A stretch of 64,000 nucleotides of DNA from Gossypium raimondii (Eukaryota > Streptophyta > Magnoliopsida > Malvales > Malvaceae). Under the pieces are notes generated by a model. The model did not search any database, had not been told where the DNA came from, and was given only the letters and a program-made list of their open reading frames with translations. How positions within the stretch are numbered: the first letter of the stretch is position 1; every line of letters starts with the position of its first letter. The stretch spans positions 20,026,001 to 20,090,000 of the forward strand of contig NC_068569.1 of NCBI RefSeq assembly GCF_025698545.1, written 5' to 3'. This document shows, in pieces, positions 37,601 to 55,342 of the stretch. The position numbers and the translations under genes are program-made.

Positions 37601-39065
37601 CATCTCTAGTTATATTTCATAACTTAAGAAATCATAAGCACCATGATCTTCCCACAATTTACATTGACATAAGAAAATCATGCACCAATATAAGTCTCAT
37701 TTACCAGGTAGCCTGCCCTCTTCAGGACACTCATTAGGACGAGAGACATCAACTCTTCCATATTTCATTGGAATTTTGGGTCCCCCAGCCTCCTGCAATT
37801 TCAACTTGATTCTCAGTACAATAACTACGAAATCAATAACAAAAAGATACTGGTTTGCACAATAATAGCAAGCATGACCTCAATAGCAGTCGCACTAGCC
37901 AACTGGAACAAATCCGCATAAGTTACACCAGAGTACTTGTCCTTGATATGCTGAAGAAGATTCAATGCATTGACAAGACCTGAAACAGAAACTTTTAAGA
38001 CAACAGCAATAGCAAATACCAAGTAAGCTAATTGCTTTATAAGTAGAAAAGTATATCTTACCAGCATTTGCTGCATGTTTCAGCTCGACTTCAAACCTAA
38101 GACTTCCATTGGCACCACCCCTTCGTGGCCATTCCTCAATGTTCTTGTTGTAGGTACCAGCATCGTGCCACCCTAGACGAACCTATAGAAAATATATCAT
38201 ATTATTACAACGTATGGAAGTAAGCTTGTATTTTTGTTTTCTCAATTCGTGAACAAAATATTCATAAAATAGGAAGGAAACAGAAAAAGGGAAATATATG
38301 GAATTTGGGCCCCTTTCTTTCCCCTCTGAAACTCCAGTCTTTCCATAAGAAATTAAAACGTGAGAACTCATTTAACAAAAAATTAGCATGTTGTTTACCA
38401 TTTGTATCATATGGTACTTCATTACATCAAGTATGAAATAAACTTCATTAAAATAAAATATGTCTTCATAATGAACCACGAAGCGATTCTTTCATGTTAA
38501 AAATTTTCAAATAAGCATTTATTTCATATATTCAACAATAAACAAAGCGAAGCAGTGTCCATACCAGAATAGGATGGCAGAATTTGGATTTGAGAAGCTC
38601 CTTGATATCTTCTCTAGCACTCTTCAACTGATCAGGATCCGAAGCAGCGCATTTCGGACTGGCTACAGAGCTAAACCCTCCGGTACTCGACACACTGACA
38701 GCCGATCCCCTCTGTTTCATCAATAAAAAAAAACAAGATTAGTAAAGAAACAAAAAGAAAGCATACCTAAATCCAAAAGAGAAACAGAAGGGAGAAAAAG
38801 GAAGAACCTTGTGGCGAGAAAGAGTAGAGAAAGCGAGGGATTTGAGAGAAGAAGAGAAAGAAAGGGAAGTGGAACGGAGAGAAAGTCTAGCGGCGGCGGA
38901 GGAAGAGGAAGAAGAAGAAGCGAAGAGACGCAAAGAGGCGGCGCTGTTGAGAGAGGAAGCCATTGGCTTTGAGTGTTGTTGCAGTAAAAATTGGGAAGGC
39001 GAAGAAATAGTGGGGTGAGCTTTGAGCACTAAGCTCAGGTGTGATGCTACTACTGGATCTGCCAT
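34681..39065 (-). CDS. Ascorbate peroxidase, stromal/mitochondrial type (11 exons)
   Basis: A heme peroxidase that reduces H2O2 with ascorbate in organelles; 404 residues in this model. Exons in transcript order: 38808-39065, 38565-38711, 38062-38182, 37879-37979, 37705-37792, 36832-36899, 36659-36745, 36085-36159, 35927-36004, 35743-35847 and 34681-34767; all GT-AG and in phase. A Ser-rich transit region fills about residues 1-95. Distal Arg137, Trp140 and His141 lie in VRLGWHDAG, proximal His270 in [11 protein letters not shown], and [10 protein letters not shown] follows. A second in-frame Met (35, [10 protein letters not shown]) precedes another transit-like stretch, as in the dual-targeted Arabidopsis sAPX. 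The last exon ([23 protein letters not shown]) resembles the thylakoid APX tail without its membrane anchor. If intron 10 is retained, the protein would end PPEVGL, like a stromal form. Confidence 0.95.
37040..37410. repeat. Repeat with 'ccggtt' words and a 7-bp tandem repeat in intron 5
   Basis: Words such as ttgaaccggttttt and gaccagctggtc suggest a degraded inverted-repeat element inside intron 5 of the ascorbate peroxidase gene. At 37374-37401 the heptamer ggtctat is repeated four times exactly. The heptamer is certain; the element is a guess. Confidence 0.45.
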
Positions 39066-39165
39066 GTCTCGCTGTCTCCAATTGTTTTGGACTTCTTTTT
39101 TTGGGCCAATGTCGAGCGCACGCCTCGCTTATGTTTTGTTTAGAAAACTGGTTTTGGTCTCTGCC

Positions 39166-39175
39166 TTTATATAAT
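39166..39175 (-). promoter_or_regulatory. Likely TATA box of the ascorbate peroxidase gene
   Basis: The minus strand reads ATTATATAAAGG about 100 bases before the first ATG. This distance would place transcription start some 70 bases upstream of that ATG and keep both candidate starts in the message. Confidence 0.5.
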
Positions 39176-40982
39176 ATCCAACAGCCGCATATTAATAATA
39201 TAAATTAATTATGAGCTATGGATTTGGGGATTTTGGCTCCGTCAAAAACTGAAATATGCTTTTTAGTTTCTTCTTTTCACACCGTAGCTAGATGTCATTT
39301 TAAAACAACTTTATTCTTTGTTTTGGTTATGTTAAAATTATTTTTTGTCAAAATTAGTATTCACCTTAGTAAATATTCCTATTTTGGTCACTGTTCCAAA
39401 CGAAAAACTAATTACAACTTTCTATATAATTAAATATTTCAAAAATTAATTATAAATTTTATTACTGTCTCTAAACTCGAAATCAACCCCAATTTATTAA
39501 ACCTTGAACTCTTCTTATCGTTTCTAACCCTAAAATTAAATTTTAAATCTCGAAATCAATAAATCGTAAACCCCATATTATATGTTCTTTCCTCCTTTCC
39601 CCCTCTATTTCTTTGATTTTTCTTAACAACCCAACTATTTGTTTGGGTATTGATGAAATGCAATAATAAGGGGAGTCCAGGGTTCAACTAAATTTGAGGT
39701 TCTGAATGTTAATAGGGTTTTAAGGATGATAATGGGGTTTAGGGTTCAATTATTTAGGGTATATGGGTTTAGTTTTGAGGTTAAGGACGGTAATGGAGAT
39801 TTACAATTAATTTTGAAATATTTAATTATTTATACAATTTACAAAACAGTCAACAATACGTGGTATTGTAGTTAACTTTTCGTTTGGATTTTAATGGAAT
39901 GATGACTAAAACAAAAATACTTATTGACGACAATGTTATATTTGATAAAAAAATGCTACGTGGTCAAAATAAGAATAAAGTATTTTTAGAGCAATTATTT
40001 AAGTAGTCTACATTTTCCTTTAATATATATATTTCACAGAGTGAGATATATATATATATATTATTAAAATTTAAAACCATATATATCTTAAATTTTAGAA
40101 TCTAATTTTATTTCTGTGAAGTAAATAAATTATTAAAAAGTAAAAATAAAAAATAAAAAATTCTTTCATGAAATTAGTTTAATATGTCTCTCCAAAATCG
40201 TTTCTCCGACCACTGGTAAATCTGCAGCTCCTGTTTTAACTGTATTATTTGAAGAAAAATTGTGGTGATTATTGTTTCGATCTATTCTGTTTTTTTTTTC
40301 CTTCCTTTTTGTTTTACGGCTTCTAGAAACCGACATTTTGTAAAGAAGAGGTAACTTAGTAGTAAAATTGAATTTGGCAAACTTTTATTCTTTATTTTTG
40401 TCCTTCATTCCGAGGCCCGGCTGTAGTTTGGGAGTGTGATTGCATAGACCCAAACTTTTATTTTTTCTGTTTTTAACAGAGAAAATAAAAAGGCTCAATT
40501 TTATTATTTTATTATTATATATATTTTTATTTTATTTTATAAAAGAACCTTAATTTATTGTTTCACCTTAAAAGAGTTACTTGTTCACACAAATTATAGT
40601 TATTGGTGTTTGGTGGTAATCAAATTATTTTATATGTTATGTTCAAAATATGGGACATGAAGTTAGATAGGAGAGATCATCGGTCATCAGCTTAATTGAA
40701 AAATAATATATATTATGACATTATTAGTGGTAAATTCAGGGATTGGTAGGGGATTCGACCTTTTTTAAAGTGGAAATTTTTATATTTTTACTTATTTATA
40801 GTTTATAAAATTTTAAATTAGTAATGATAAAATTATATTTTGACCCTCTCAAAAATGATAGAATTTGATTTAATCATTTAAAAATGATAAAAAAATAGAC
40901 TATTAAAATGATAAAATTGTATTTTTACTATTGTAAAAATATACAATATAATTCCGTCCACCCAAAAAAAATATTTGACTTC

Positions 40983-41127
40983 GGGTGAGTTTGGATGGGT
41001 GGTGCGTTTACCTGCGGTTAGTGTAAAAACAGCGGTGGCGGTGAGATTAGATACTGTAGCGATACTATAGCGTGAGACAAAAAATAAGTTAAACGCACCG
41101 CACCCAATCGCCCATCCTAACCCACCC
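40983..41127. mobile_element. Tourist-like MITE (PIF/Harbinger), copy 3
   Basis: 145 bases, from gggtgagtttggatgggtgg to cgcccatcctaacccaccc, flanked by TTC on both sides (40980-40982 and 41128-41130). Its interior is close to copies 1 and 2 (gtgtaaaaacagcggtggcg, then gagattagatactgtagcg). Confidence 0.87.
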
Positions 41128-41481
41128 TTCGTCCTTGAACATTACCATTCTACATTTTTCAAGTTTGTTTGAAAAATAAATGCTTTTTTTAAAATATGAA
41201 ACTAAAATTAGGGAAATAATTTATATTTTTGTAGTGAGCAATTATTTTGTAAAATAATAAAGAATAATCTAAACAAATTCAATATATTATATTATAATAT
41301 TATAAATTAAAATGCTGAATTTTAGTTTTAATAATTTAAAGAATACATATACACAAAATAGAATGGGAAATTATGTAGTACCTATCAATCAACCATGATC
41401 TCTTTGCATGAGTAGGATATCAAAAGTAAAAAGTATTTGTTTCGCTTTCTCCCGCAAAGAATAAAATAAATTGTCGATTAA

Positions 41482-41617
41482 ATCTCAATTTAATTGATAT
41501 AAATATTGTTATCAACGCAGGAGGACATGGGTTTGAGTGTGCTGAAGCGTATTATCCTCTTATTTATGGATTATGAAGGGGTTATAGATAGTTCTAGACA
41601 TTATCTTTAATAATGAG
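41482..41617 (+). repeat. SINE-like element, family A (copy 5)
   Basis: Head ctcaatttaattgatataaa, core ggacatgggtttgagtgtgc, then tgaagcgtattatcctctta, ggattatgaaggggttatag and an A-rich end. It is one of the clearer copies and was used to recognise the others. Confidence 0.6.
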
Positions 41618-41876
41618 TAAAAAAATTTATTAATAATTAGATCATGGAGCGAGTAAAAAAATATGTAATAATTATATTTATAAATTTTATATAAAAATTA
41701 AATGAGGTATTAATCGGAGTGATTATAGTAAAGTTCTAAAACTTATAGTATTTTAATTCAAATTTTATTATAATGTATTTTATATAAAAATGTCTTTATA
41801 ATAATATACATTTAATTTATAAATGAATAACATATTCAACTATATAACAATATAAAAACTAAAATTAAAATAAACT

Positions 41877-41990
41877 AATGTGATGGCTTGATGGTTAAAG
41901 ATATTCTCCGCCTCAGGTGTGGCCTAAGTTTGAGTCACACTAATTACATTTACTATTCGGGTTAAATTTACTTTGAATCCATCATAAATA
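41877..41990 (+). repeat. SINE-like element, family B (copy 1)
   Basis: It reads gtgatggcttgatggttaaa (A-box-like), then tccgcctcaggtgtggccta and gtttgagtcacactaattac (B-box-like GTTTGAGTCAC). The same order is seen at 52477-52600. tRNA-derived SINE is the likely class. Confidence 0.6.
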
Positions 41991-42429
41991 ATTATTTTAT
42001 TATTTAAATTATAATATTCAAATTCAACAAAATAATATTAAATACCTAAAATTTTATCGTAACCCTGTTTTTAGGTTACAAGGTATGACAGATCAATTTT
42101 GTATTAAAAAATTCAGAGTCAAGTTTAGGTAAAATATGTTTCACTTCTCTACAATATATTTACTAAACTATTTTAAAAAATAAAATTATAATATTTTTAT
42201 GGTATTTAATTATGAATTTTAATTTTATAAAAATTAAATATATTTTAAGAGAAAATATTTTGCATATTGCCAGTAAATTTTTAAACTTCACAAGTGACAA
42301 GTGTTTTATAAAAATATAGTAAAATATTAAAATATATATTTTAAAAAATAGACACGTAGCAATTTTATAAATATTTTGTTTCTCAAATTTATAAAATTTA
42401 CTGTATATATTTGTTTTAACTCTATAAAA

Positions 42430-43230
42430 ATTAGGGTAAAGTACATAGTTAATCACTTAACTTTCATAAGTTTTTATCTGGGCACTGAAAAAAGTAGTAT
42501 TTTAGGCACTATTGTTAATTATCATTTTCATTTTGGTCACCCACCATTAATTTCGGGTTAGGCAATGTTATTTTGAACTCAGTTTTAGAATCCTAGCTTT
42601 AATAAGTTTTATTTCAGTCATTCATTTTTTTAGAAATAATTTTATATATTTAAAAATATAAGTTTTACTTGGAATTGAGTTATTCAGTAATAGAGATGAA
42701 ATTCAAGTTTTTCTTTGTAACTCAATTCATTATAAAATCCAAGTTTCTCTGTTTTAATTATAAGAAAACTAAAATTAATTCTAAAAAGAAAAAAATTAAA
42801 AAGATAAAATGGGTTTTTCCTGTAAAACCCAAGTATTTCCTTTTTATTGGAGAAAAATTAAAATTAATTCTAAAAAGCGAAAAAAAGAATTTGAATTTTG
42901 AAAAGATAAAATGGTTTTTCCTTTAAAACCAAGTAATTCCTGTAAAACTCATGTATTTTCCTTTTCTCAAAGAAAAACTAAAATTAATTCTAAAAAATAA
43001 AAAAATTGAAAAGATAAAATGGTTTTCCTTTAAAAACCAAATTTTTTCTATAAAAACTTAGGTAATTCTTGTAAAACCCAAAATTTTCCCTTTTATTATG
43101 AAAAACTAAAATATTTTTTAAATAAAATAAAATATTAAAATAAAATGAGTGATCAAAATAAAATTTTCTAAAATTGGCAACTAATGAACATTGAATTAAC
43201 GGTGCGTGATCAAAATGAAATTTGATTATT
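42430..43230. mobile_element. Inverted-repeat element with internal about 100-bp tandem repeats
   Basis: The left arm includes tttcattttggtcacccacc, and the right arm reverse-complemented includes tttcattttgatcacgcacc. A second matched pair lies further in (ttttatttcagtcattcatt with ttttattttgatcactcatt). The interior (about 42762-43130) has three to four diverged tandem units, each running from gaaaactaaaattaattct through agataaaatgg to aaaacccaagt. No coding capacity. Outer sequences resemble the intron 3 element of the response regulator. Confidence 0.65.
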
Positions 43231-43567
43231 ATATTTTAATACCATAATCTTTAATATCTCAAATTCATCATTTTCATTTAATTTTATATCAAAATATTTT
43301 ATAAATATATTTGTTATATAAAATTTTCCACCCACATTGTGAACTTATCATATTGAATACTATGTGTTAAGTTTCTAATTGAGTTTTATTATAAGTAGTT
43401 AATCGATACAACGTAATTTAAAAATGACTAAAAACACATGATCTTTTTGAAGCTAAATCATAATATTCAAACTATCAATTTTACCGTATCAACCAAATCT
43501 TCATTTTATTTTTATAAATATATTTCTCTTACCACTCGAATCTAATTTATATATATATATAAGTTTT

Positions 43568-44022
43568 ACGGTAAAAGACATCTTTAGTCTCTTTCAAATT
43601 TGACATGAACAAATTGGTTATTTTTTAAAATAAAACAATTTAATCTCTCTCAATTTTGTAGAAATGAGTAACGAAGGACAATTAATATTTTCATTAATTG
43701 TATACATTTTATTGGTAAAATAAAAAATTAGCCCCAAATTTTAGACATTATGTTAGTTTGGTATTGATTTTAAAAAAATTAACCCACAACATTTACACAT
43801 TTCGTCAATATTTACATAGAATATATACATATCAAGAGGTAAAATTGTTATTATTCCAATCAAAATCATGTGTAATTAACAAAAAATATTAACGCGATGA
43901 TTAATTGTCCTAAGTTGCTCACTTTTGAAATTGACAGAAATTAAATTGCTTCAATCTTTTTGAGGGTGACCAATTTATTCAATAACGAAATTGAAAGGGA
44001 CCCCTAAAAGTATTTTTCCCAA
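43568..44022. mobile_element. Inverted-repeat (hairpin-type) element
   Basis: The left arm (ttagtctctttcaaatttga, then caatttaatctctctcaattttg, then gaaggacaattaat) matches the reverse complement of the right arm (taggggtccctttcaattt, then caatttaatttctgtcaatttc, then ttaggacaattaat) over about 120 bases. Non-coding, about 450 bases. Confidence 0.65.
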
Positions 44023-46753
44023 GGTTTTCAATCACCTGTACTTTCACACACGTTCTATACAATGTGTTTTCCAATTTTCGCGGCGACAAGGCAAAATCGA
44101 AAATAGAAAGTCTAGTCTGTTGAACCAACTAAACAACTAGTTGAGAGAGGCGGCAGGTACTTTTGACACCACAAATTATTCCCCTGACTTTCCCTCGAAT
44201 AAAGCAGTGCTTGGATTTCGATCTTTCTTTACCAAATTATTTATTATCTTTTATCACACGCCACACCCCCAACGGTTCTATATATGATTAGAGGTACGTG
44301 GATCAGCCTAATCAAAATTTAAATTCCGTTTGTGAAGTTTAGTTTAGCCCGAAAAATAAATTTAAGATTTTGCTCGATTCGGATAAAAATGTTAAAATTT
44401 GGGTTTAATTTACCCGTATTAATTTTTTATATTATTTACTATAATTTTTTTAAAAAATATAACATGTCAAAAATACTAAGAACATTAAAATAAGTATTTC
44501 CTAATAAATTAAAAATAAATACATATGTATATTTAAATAACACTAAAATAACCATGTATTGGCAGCGTGAGGAAGAGGAAGGGATTTGCGGACCTCTAGA
44601 TAGAAGAAACTCTGAGGGAAGTTGATTCATACATTCAAAAGGATCAAAGGGGTAAAGAATGAAGGCAAAAATACGCTCAAAAAAAGAAAAAGAAAAATGA
44701 GGACACAAAATCGACGATAGGTTTGAAGGGTTTAAGTCCGGAGAAGAATCAACAAAAGCCTCCGAGACGCTCAGTTAAATGAACTACGAGAAGAAAACTG
44801 ATTTAGCACAAAATAGTGTGCTTTAAAAAAGAAGTAATTTTTCAGAGAAATGGATACTTTTTTCTAGAAGAGTAGGTATTTTTTAAGAAGGTTTTATAAA
44901 AATAATTTGAAAGGTAATAATATATTGTCATATTATATTTAGTTTATGGCTTATTTAAGCTCCATTTTTGTGATAATTTAGTTTAACTACCTAACCTAAT
45001 ATTTAACCTAAAATATAAATTAAAAAAAAATCTAGAAGAATTCTTACCCACGTTTCAATTTTGGATTAATTTTACTGCCCCAATAAAATATAATTATTTA
45101 ATAATAAATAGACTATTTATTAAATCCTAACTCAATTAGGGATTGTGGAAATATCCTTTTGTGGTTAGAATAAATTATATTAGTTGATGGTACATTAATC
45201 TTTTTATTTTAATAAAAATGCTAATAATAAGATTTGAACCTTCGATAATTGAAGTAGTAAAACCTTAAATTTACTACTCAACTAATGGTTCATTTTCATT
45301 TTTTCATATATTTTTATTTTAATATGTATGATTTAATCTAAAATTTTCATTTTAATAATCAAATTGTTAAACTTCTATTATTAAAAAATTATAAAAGTGC
45401 GTAAAAAGCTTTAGAAAATTTTACTTTCTATTTAAGGATTGAACTTGTGTTTCAAATTTCATAGGATGATGTAGCTTGCATATTAAAAAGGCATAATGAT
45501 AAACTTAGTCTTTAATGTTATATATTTTTGTCAAATTAACTCTTATTCTATTTTTGAGCTAAATTGCATCTCCATCCTTTTAAAATGAGTTAAATTTAAT
45601 TATTAACCTTTAAAAAATAATTGAACTGTTGCTTTTAATGAAAATATTATATTTTAGTGGCAATTCATGTGTACTTCATGTTAATTCTTTTTAAATTTTT
45701 ACGTGCTTTATATATATGTATGTGTGAATTTTGAATTTTTAAATATTTTATAATTTTAAATTATTTATTGACATGACAAATAAGATAAATAATGTCATGT
45801 CAAGATGAATACACTGAATTGCCATACAAATTGTCATGTCAATATCATTAAAAAGTAATGATAAAAATAGTAACATTGAAGGTTAAAAAATAATAAGGGT
45901 CAATTTGATAAAAATGTAAATATTGGGAGTTCATTTTTTTTATTATACCAGAAAATTAGAGTAAACTACTTAGATAGTCACCGAAATTTTAGCGCATTCC
46001 TGTTTTGATCATCAAAATTTTATTTGGTTAATTTAGTCGTTCCTATTAGATCAATTTAAATATAGTCACTCCACTATCAAAACACCTTTGATCATTAGAC
46101 GGAATGCCGCGTGACTTTATTTTGATTGATGTAATAACAAAGTTAACCTTTAGGACCAAATTGAAAAATGAGTAAAATATTTCAAACTAAATTTGTTATT
46201 ATATTGCTAATGTTGAGAATAATTTATTAAATAATTTTTTAAAATAAAATAAAATAAAATAAAATATCGAGATTTCTTGAAAATGTTTATATCCATAACA
46301 CACTTAATTACTCTTTTAAATTTTATGTTGATGTTAAAAGTGTATATAAATTAAAATTTTATTTTAATATTAAACTCGCAGCTTATGAGTAAAATCCTAA
46401 GATATAACTACAAAACTAGTTAAAGGACTTGTTTAAATAAAATGCAATAGTTTAAGGGCTCTTTTAGTATATTAGCGTTATTTAAGGAACTGTGATTTGA
46501 TTGTTGATACTCGATAATTAAAAAAAACCACCAAATCATTTCAATGAGAGAGCAGTTGGTATTCAAATGTCTATAAAATTATCTTGTGATAACTTCAATA
46601 TTTAATATAAATGATAGATACAGTGATGCACGGCATTCATTTTTGACGACTCCGTCGTTCTCTGGAAGAAAAGAGAGGCATATACTGTAACTTCAAGTTT
46701 CGAAGTTTGGATCCTATTCGATTGATTATTCTGTTTTCCGGAGTTGATTTTGG
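44023..46753. other. Repeat-rich DNA upstream of the aldehyde dehydrogenase gene
   Basis: It holds a possible SINE-like piece on the minus strand (about 45220-45290, with ggttcaaatctt), a hairpin-type element at about 45490-45935, and one arm of another inverted-repeat type at about 45957-46150. The final 150 bases should contain the gene's promoter and leader. No gene is otherwise supported. Confidence 0.5.
45490..45935. mobile_element. Inverted-repeat (hairpin-type) element
   Basis: The left arm (cttagtctttaatgttatat, ttttgtcaaattaactctta) pairs with the reverse complement of the right arm (ttttatcaaattgaccctta, then aaccttcaatgtta). The family differs in detail from the element at 43568-44022 but shares its layout. 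No coding capacity. Confidence 0.5.
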
Positions 46754-52077
<5,324 letters not shown>

Positions 52078-53444
52078 AGGGACAACCGGTTCGACTGTCT
52101 TTTATTGCAAGTTCGGTTATCTAGTAAGGTAAATAATCTGGTTTTAAGACATTTATTTCAGCATGTCCTTTGGCATTAATTCGGGTTGACCAAGGTTAGT
52201 TGTATACAACACCGAGTAGTATACGCAAATGAGAACTCGAAATGTATGCAATTCTTGAAAGATACATTTGGTTTATGAAATATGAGATTATTTTTTTAAT
52301 TAAATTATTAGAATGTAAATATTATTTAGATTGTTTTTATTTATTTATTTGACACGAATATAAAATTTTATTGATTGATAGATAAGAGTGTAAAATTATT
52401 AGATTATACTGAAATTAAAACAACAATAATATACAAAATATTAAAACTCATTTATACAAAATATTAAGACAAATCTCATGTGATGGCTTGATGGTTAAGG
52501 GTGTTCATTGTCCTAGATGTGGTAATGGTTCAAATTGCACTAGTTGCGTTTGTTATTTGGGCTTTACCCTATTATTGTAATTCACCAAAAATAATTAAGG
52601 TTATATAATCAATAAGATGTAATACGATAGACAAATGTTAAAATTATGGAGTATCAAATTTTTTTATTGTGGTTATGGAATTATAGTTTAAGTATCTAAC
52701 TCAATTAAAAGGTATAATTTGAGGGTTTACTATTTAATTAAGCTTTTGTAATATTCATATTTTGAGAGTCCACTTTGTGAGTCCATGTCTTATGGGTCAA
52801 CACTTTTGATTAAGGAGGATCACTTTGTGAGTTGAAACACTTGCGAGTTTAAAATCTTGTAAGTCCAAAACCTTGCAAATCCAAACTATTAGGACCACAT
52901 GCATGACACCACGGGATGTCTATTGTCCACATGTCATGCATATTAATTCCCCATACATGATAGTCTATATCAAAGACTTGTCAAAGACAACTTATGATGA
53001 GAAGAAACCCATAGATCGATTAACTTGCAAAGAGTTTAAGACCAATATGTGTACGACACATGGTACCTTGAGAACGTCCAGAGAGAAGCCTTTAAAAGTT
53101 TATGGGTATTAGGAAAAAGTACAAGGACAGTGGTGGAGCCAATAGGGACTGCAGGGCCTTGGTCTTCTTAAAATAGAAAATTTTTTATTTAGGTCCTTTA
53201 TAATTTATAAAATTTTAAATTAGTAATGGTAAAATTGCATTTTGGCCTCCAAAAAAAATATAAATTTAATTTAATCTTTTAAAAATTATAAAGATATAAA
53301 CTATTAAAATAGAAAAATTACATTTTTACTACTGGAAAAATATATACTTTTTTTAAGAAAAGCTTTTAAAAGTTCAAAAGCATTTCACGTATCCATAAGC
53401 TCTAAACATTTTGAGAGCAAATTAAAACTATAAAACTACAGGTT
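52078..53444. other. Intergenic DNA with SINE and dispersed repeat
   Basis: No gene is supported. A family-B SINE-like copy lies at 52477-52600 and a dispersed repeat at about 53125-53345. The rest, including a run of 'gagtttaaaatcttgtaagtcc'-like words near 52840-52890, is not recognised. Confidence 0.5.
52477..52600 (+). repeat. SINE-like element, family B (copy 2)
   Basis: It reads gtgatggcttgatggttaag, then gtcctagatgtggtaat and ggttcaaattgcactagttg (B-box-like GGTTCAAATTGC), closely following the copy at 41877-41990. The first 20 bases differ at only one position. Confidence 0.65.
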
Positions 53445-53840
53445 GATCAAGATGGATCACCACTACCCATCTATCATGGCGTGATCCTATAATCCAAGTT
53501 AAGAACGAATTCTTATATATAATATCATTAAGATGAAATAAATATTCTTTATATTAAATATTATCTATTTTAAAAACCCAAAAATACATCTCGAAATTCT
53601 TACTTTATAATACATACTCAAATCCTTGACTAGTTAATATGAGATGATTTTCCACTTTAACTATAGTTAAAAAGTATTTTCAATCGTGTTGCATTCACCA
53701 ACTGACAAATATATGTATATATATTATACCACAATTTGGAATTGCTATATAAATCAATTCATGAAACTTACAATTAGATAATATTAGATACTAATTAAGG
53801 TGCAAAAATTTATATCCTTCATCGAGATAGTAGGAGAAGA
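53445..53840. repeat. 3' flank of RING copy 1, duplicated at 63040-63460
   Basis: It shares an extended series of words with 63040-63460 (gaattcttatataYaatatcatta, gatgaaataaatatt, aaatccttgactagttaatatgagat, ttcatgaaRcttacaattagata). The shared flank shows that RING copies 1 and 3 came from one duplicated unit. Copy 2 keeps only the last 20 or so bases of this flank. Confidence 0.75.
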
Positions 53841-53848
53841 AAATGAAA

Positions 53849-54513
53849 TCAAGTTGGCATCTGAAACCGGCACAACGGGCACAGGTGTCTGGTTTTCAAC
53901 CACTTAATGATGCAACCATCATGGAGCACATGTGTGCATGGCATTGAGGCAACCTTGCCACCCTCCAAGAACTCATCAAGACAGATAGCACATTCTTTGT
54001 TCGTTGAGCTCAAACCCTCATGTACTCTCCTCCTCTTCTTCAAAGGCAGATGATCTTGTTCATCATCATCATCATCATCGTTGTCATTCGGCTCATTTAC
54101 CTCATCATCATCATCGGCCTCATCATCAAAATTATCAACCGTCACCTTGATGATTACTTCCACTTCGAAGGAAATGAGTTTAGTGCAAAGTTAAGGGGGT
54201 TACTATGTAACTGCCGTGTATAAGACAAGATACCAAGAACGATGAGGGTCCGAATATAGCCTAGAGGTGCACCCGTTCTTTCTTACAAGGAGAGTAGGAT
54301 GTTGGGACTGTCTTTGTCAGATAAAATGGTGTCCTGATAATATGTGACAGACTCATTGAAACTTCCTAACGTTGTTCCCCTCTTAAGAGATGAAACGAAA
54401 CGAATCCCCACAACTATGTTGAAAGAGTCATATGGGATATGACTACAACGTTGTTGTACTTCAAGATTATTGGTTACTTCCCTCAGCTTGATGCAGTAAA
54501 TGGAAGCCGTCGT
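53849..54513 (-). pseudogene. RING-H2 E3 ligase gene, copy 1 (decayed)
   Basis: The 3' part still encodes a full RING-H2 domain (CAICLDEF ... MPCTHVLHDGC ... WLKTRHLCPLC) ending FQMPT, with all eight zinc ligands. Further upstream the copy is damaged. The base triplet matching copy 2's start ATG reads ACG (54511-54513). A stop interrupts the frame after ILLSL. A one-base deletion shifts the frame at the ISFEVE block. About 27 residues of the linker (matching KPATCLSVQALRRYKWGDD of copy 2) are gone. The acidic linker is coded by GAT-type triplets. It is a member of the tandem array with 59356-60082 and 63465 onward, and a full-length product is not expected. Confidence 0.8.
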
Positions 54514-55342
54514 TGCTACTACCTTGCAATCTCTTCGATTGTTGAAGGGTTTTTCAAAATTGCAGTTGATGTATGAGAGTGTAAATATAAATGGTATAGA
54601 GTTAGGGGCTTAATTTTTTTTATAGGGGCTTAATTTTTCCTATTTCTTCTACTATTATTCTACACCAATTAGATAATTTGCATGTTTACTTATTACATTA
54701 TAATCCTACTCAAACTCTTATCCTTATTTATGGATAAGTTCTTAGTTAAAATTTTAAAATATAAACATATGTAGAAATATTAAGGACCGAGATAGGATAA
54801 GATATGGTTGAATATTTGCATTATCGGTTTCTTTTATTTATTATTATTTATTTTAAATTAAAAATTCTTATCCAGCTTGAAATTAATAAATATTCGAATT
54901 GGTTAAATATTTAAATTTGGTAAGTTAATTTTTTAAAACATAAATAAAAAAAATGGATTGAAATTTGGTTACCCTAATCCATTATCCAAAGTCCATTTGA
55001 AATTTGAGATATGGATAGACTCCGAGAAGTAGGTAACAAACCCCCGACAATATTTGCATTATTAGTACTTCAAGTACCTCACCGCCAAAGTTTGGTACAA
55101 TTAAGAACCTTTGTTTAGCTCAAAATTGGGGTTCCAGGAAATAAATAACTGATATAAGATATGAAATTACAATGTTTGTGTGCAGCTTTTGATCTCCAAG
55201 TGCCATCACTACTTGTGAAGCCAACTGTAAAAAGCATAAAACATTCTGTAAAACTTTCACTCCAGTCGCCGCACAGTATATGTACAAGAAACTCCGAGCA
55301 GGAGGCCACTCGGATTCTTTCTTCTTCATGCAAAATCCCAAA

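Larger units (their letters stand above)
39180..42429. other. Repeat-rich intergenic DNA
   Basis: No gene is supported. Contents include a member of the 'aggcgaagtcag' repeat family (about 40718-40970), a Tourist-like MITE, and SINE-like copies near 41.5 and 41.9 kb. The rest is AT-rich. Confidence 0.55.

Noticed and set aside
44439-44708. 89-codon minus-strand frame
   Set aside because: AT-rich, no recognised motif, and in repeat-derived DNA related to the 1270-1700 element.
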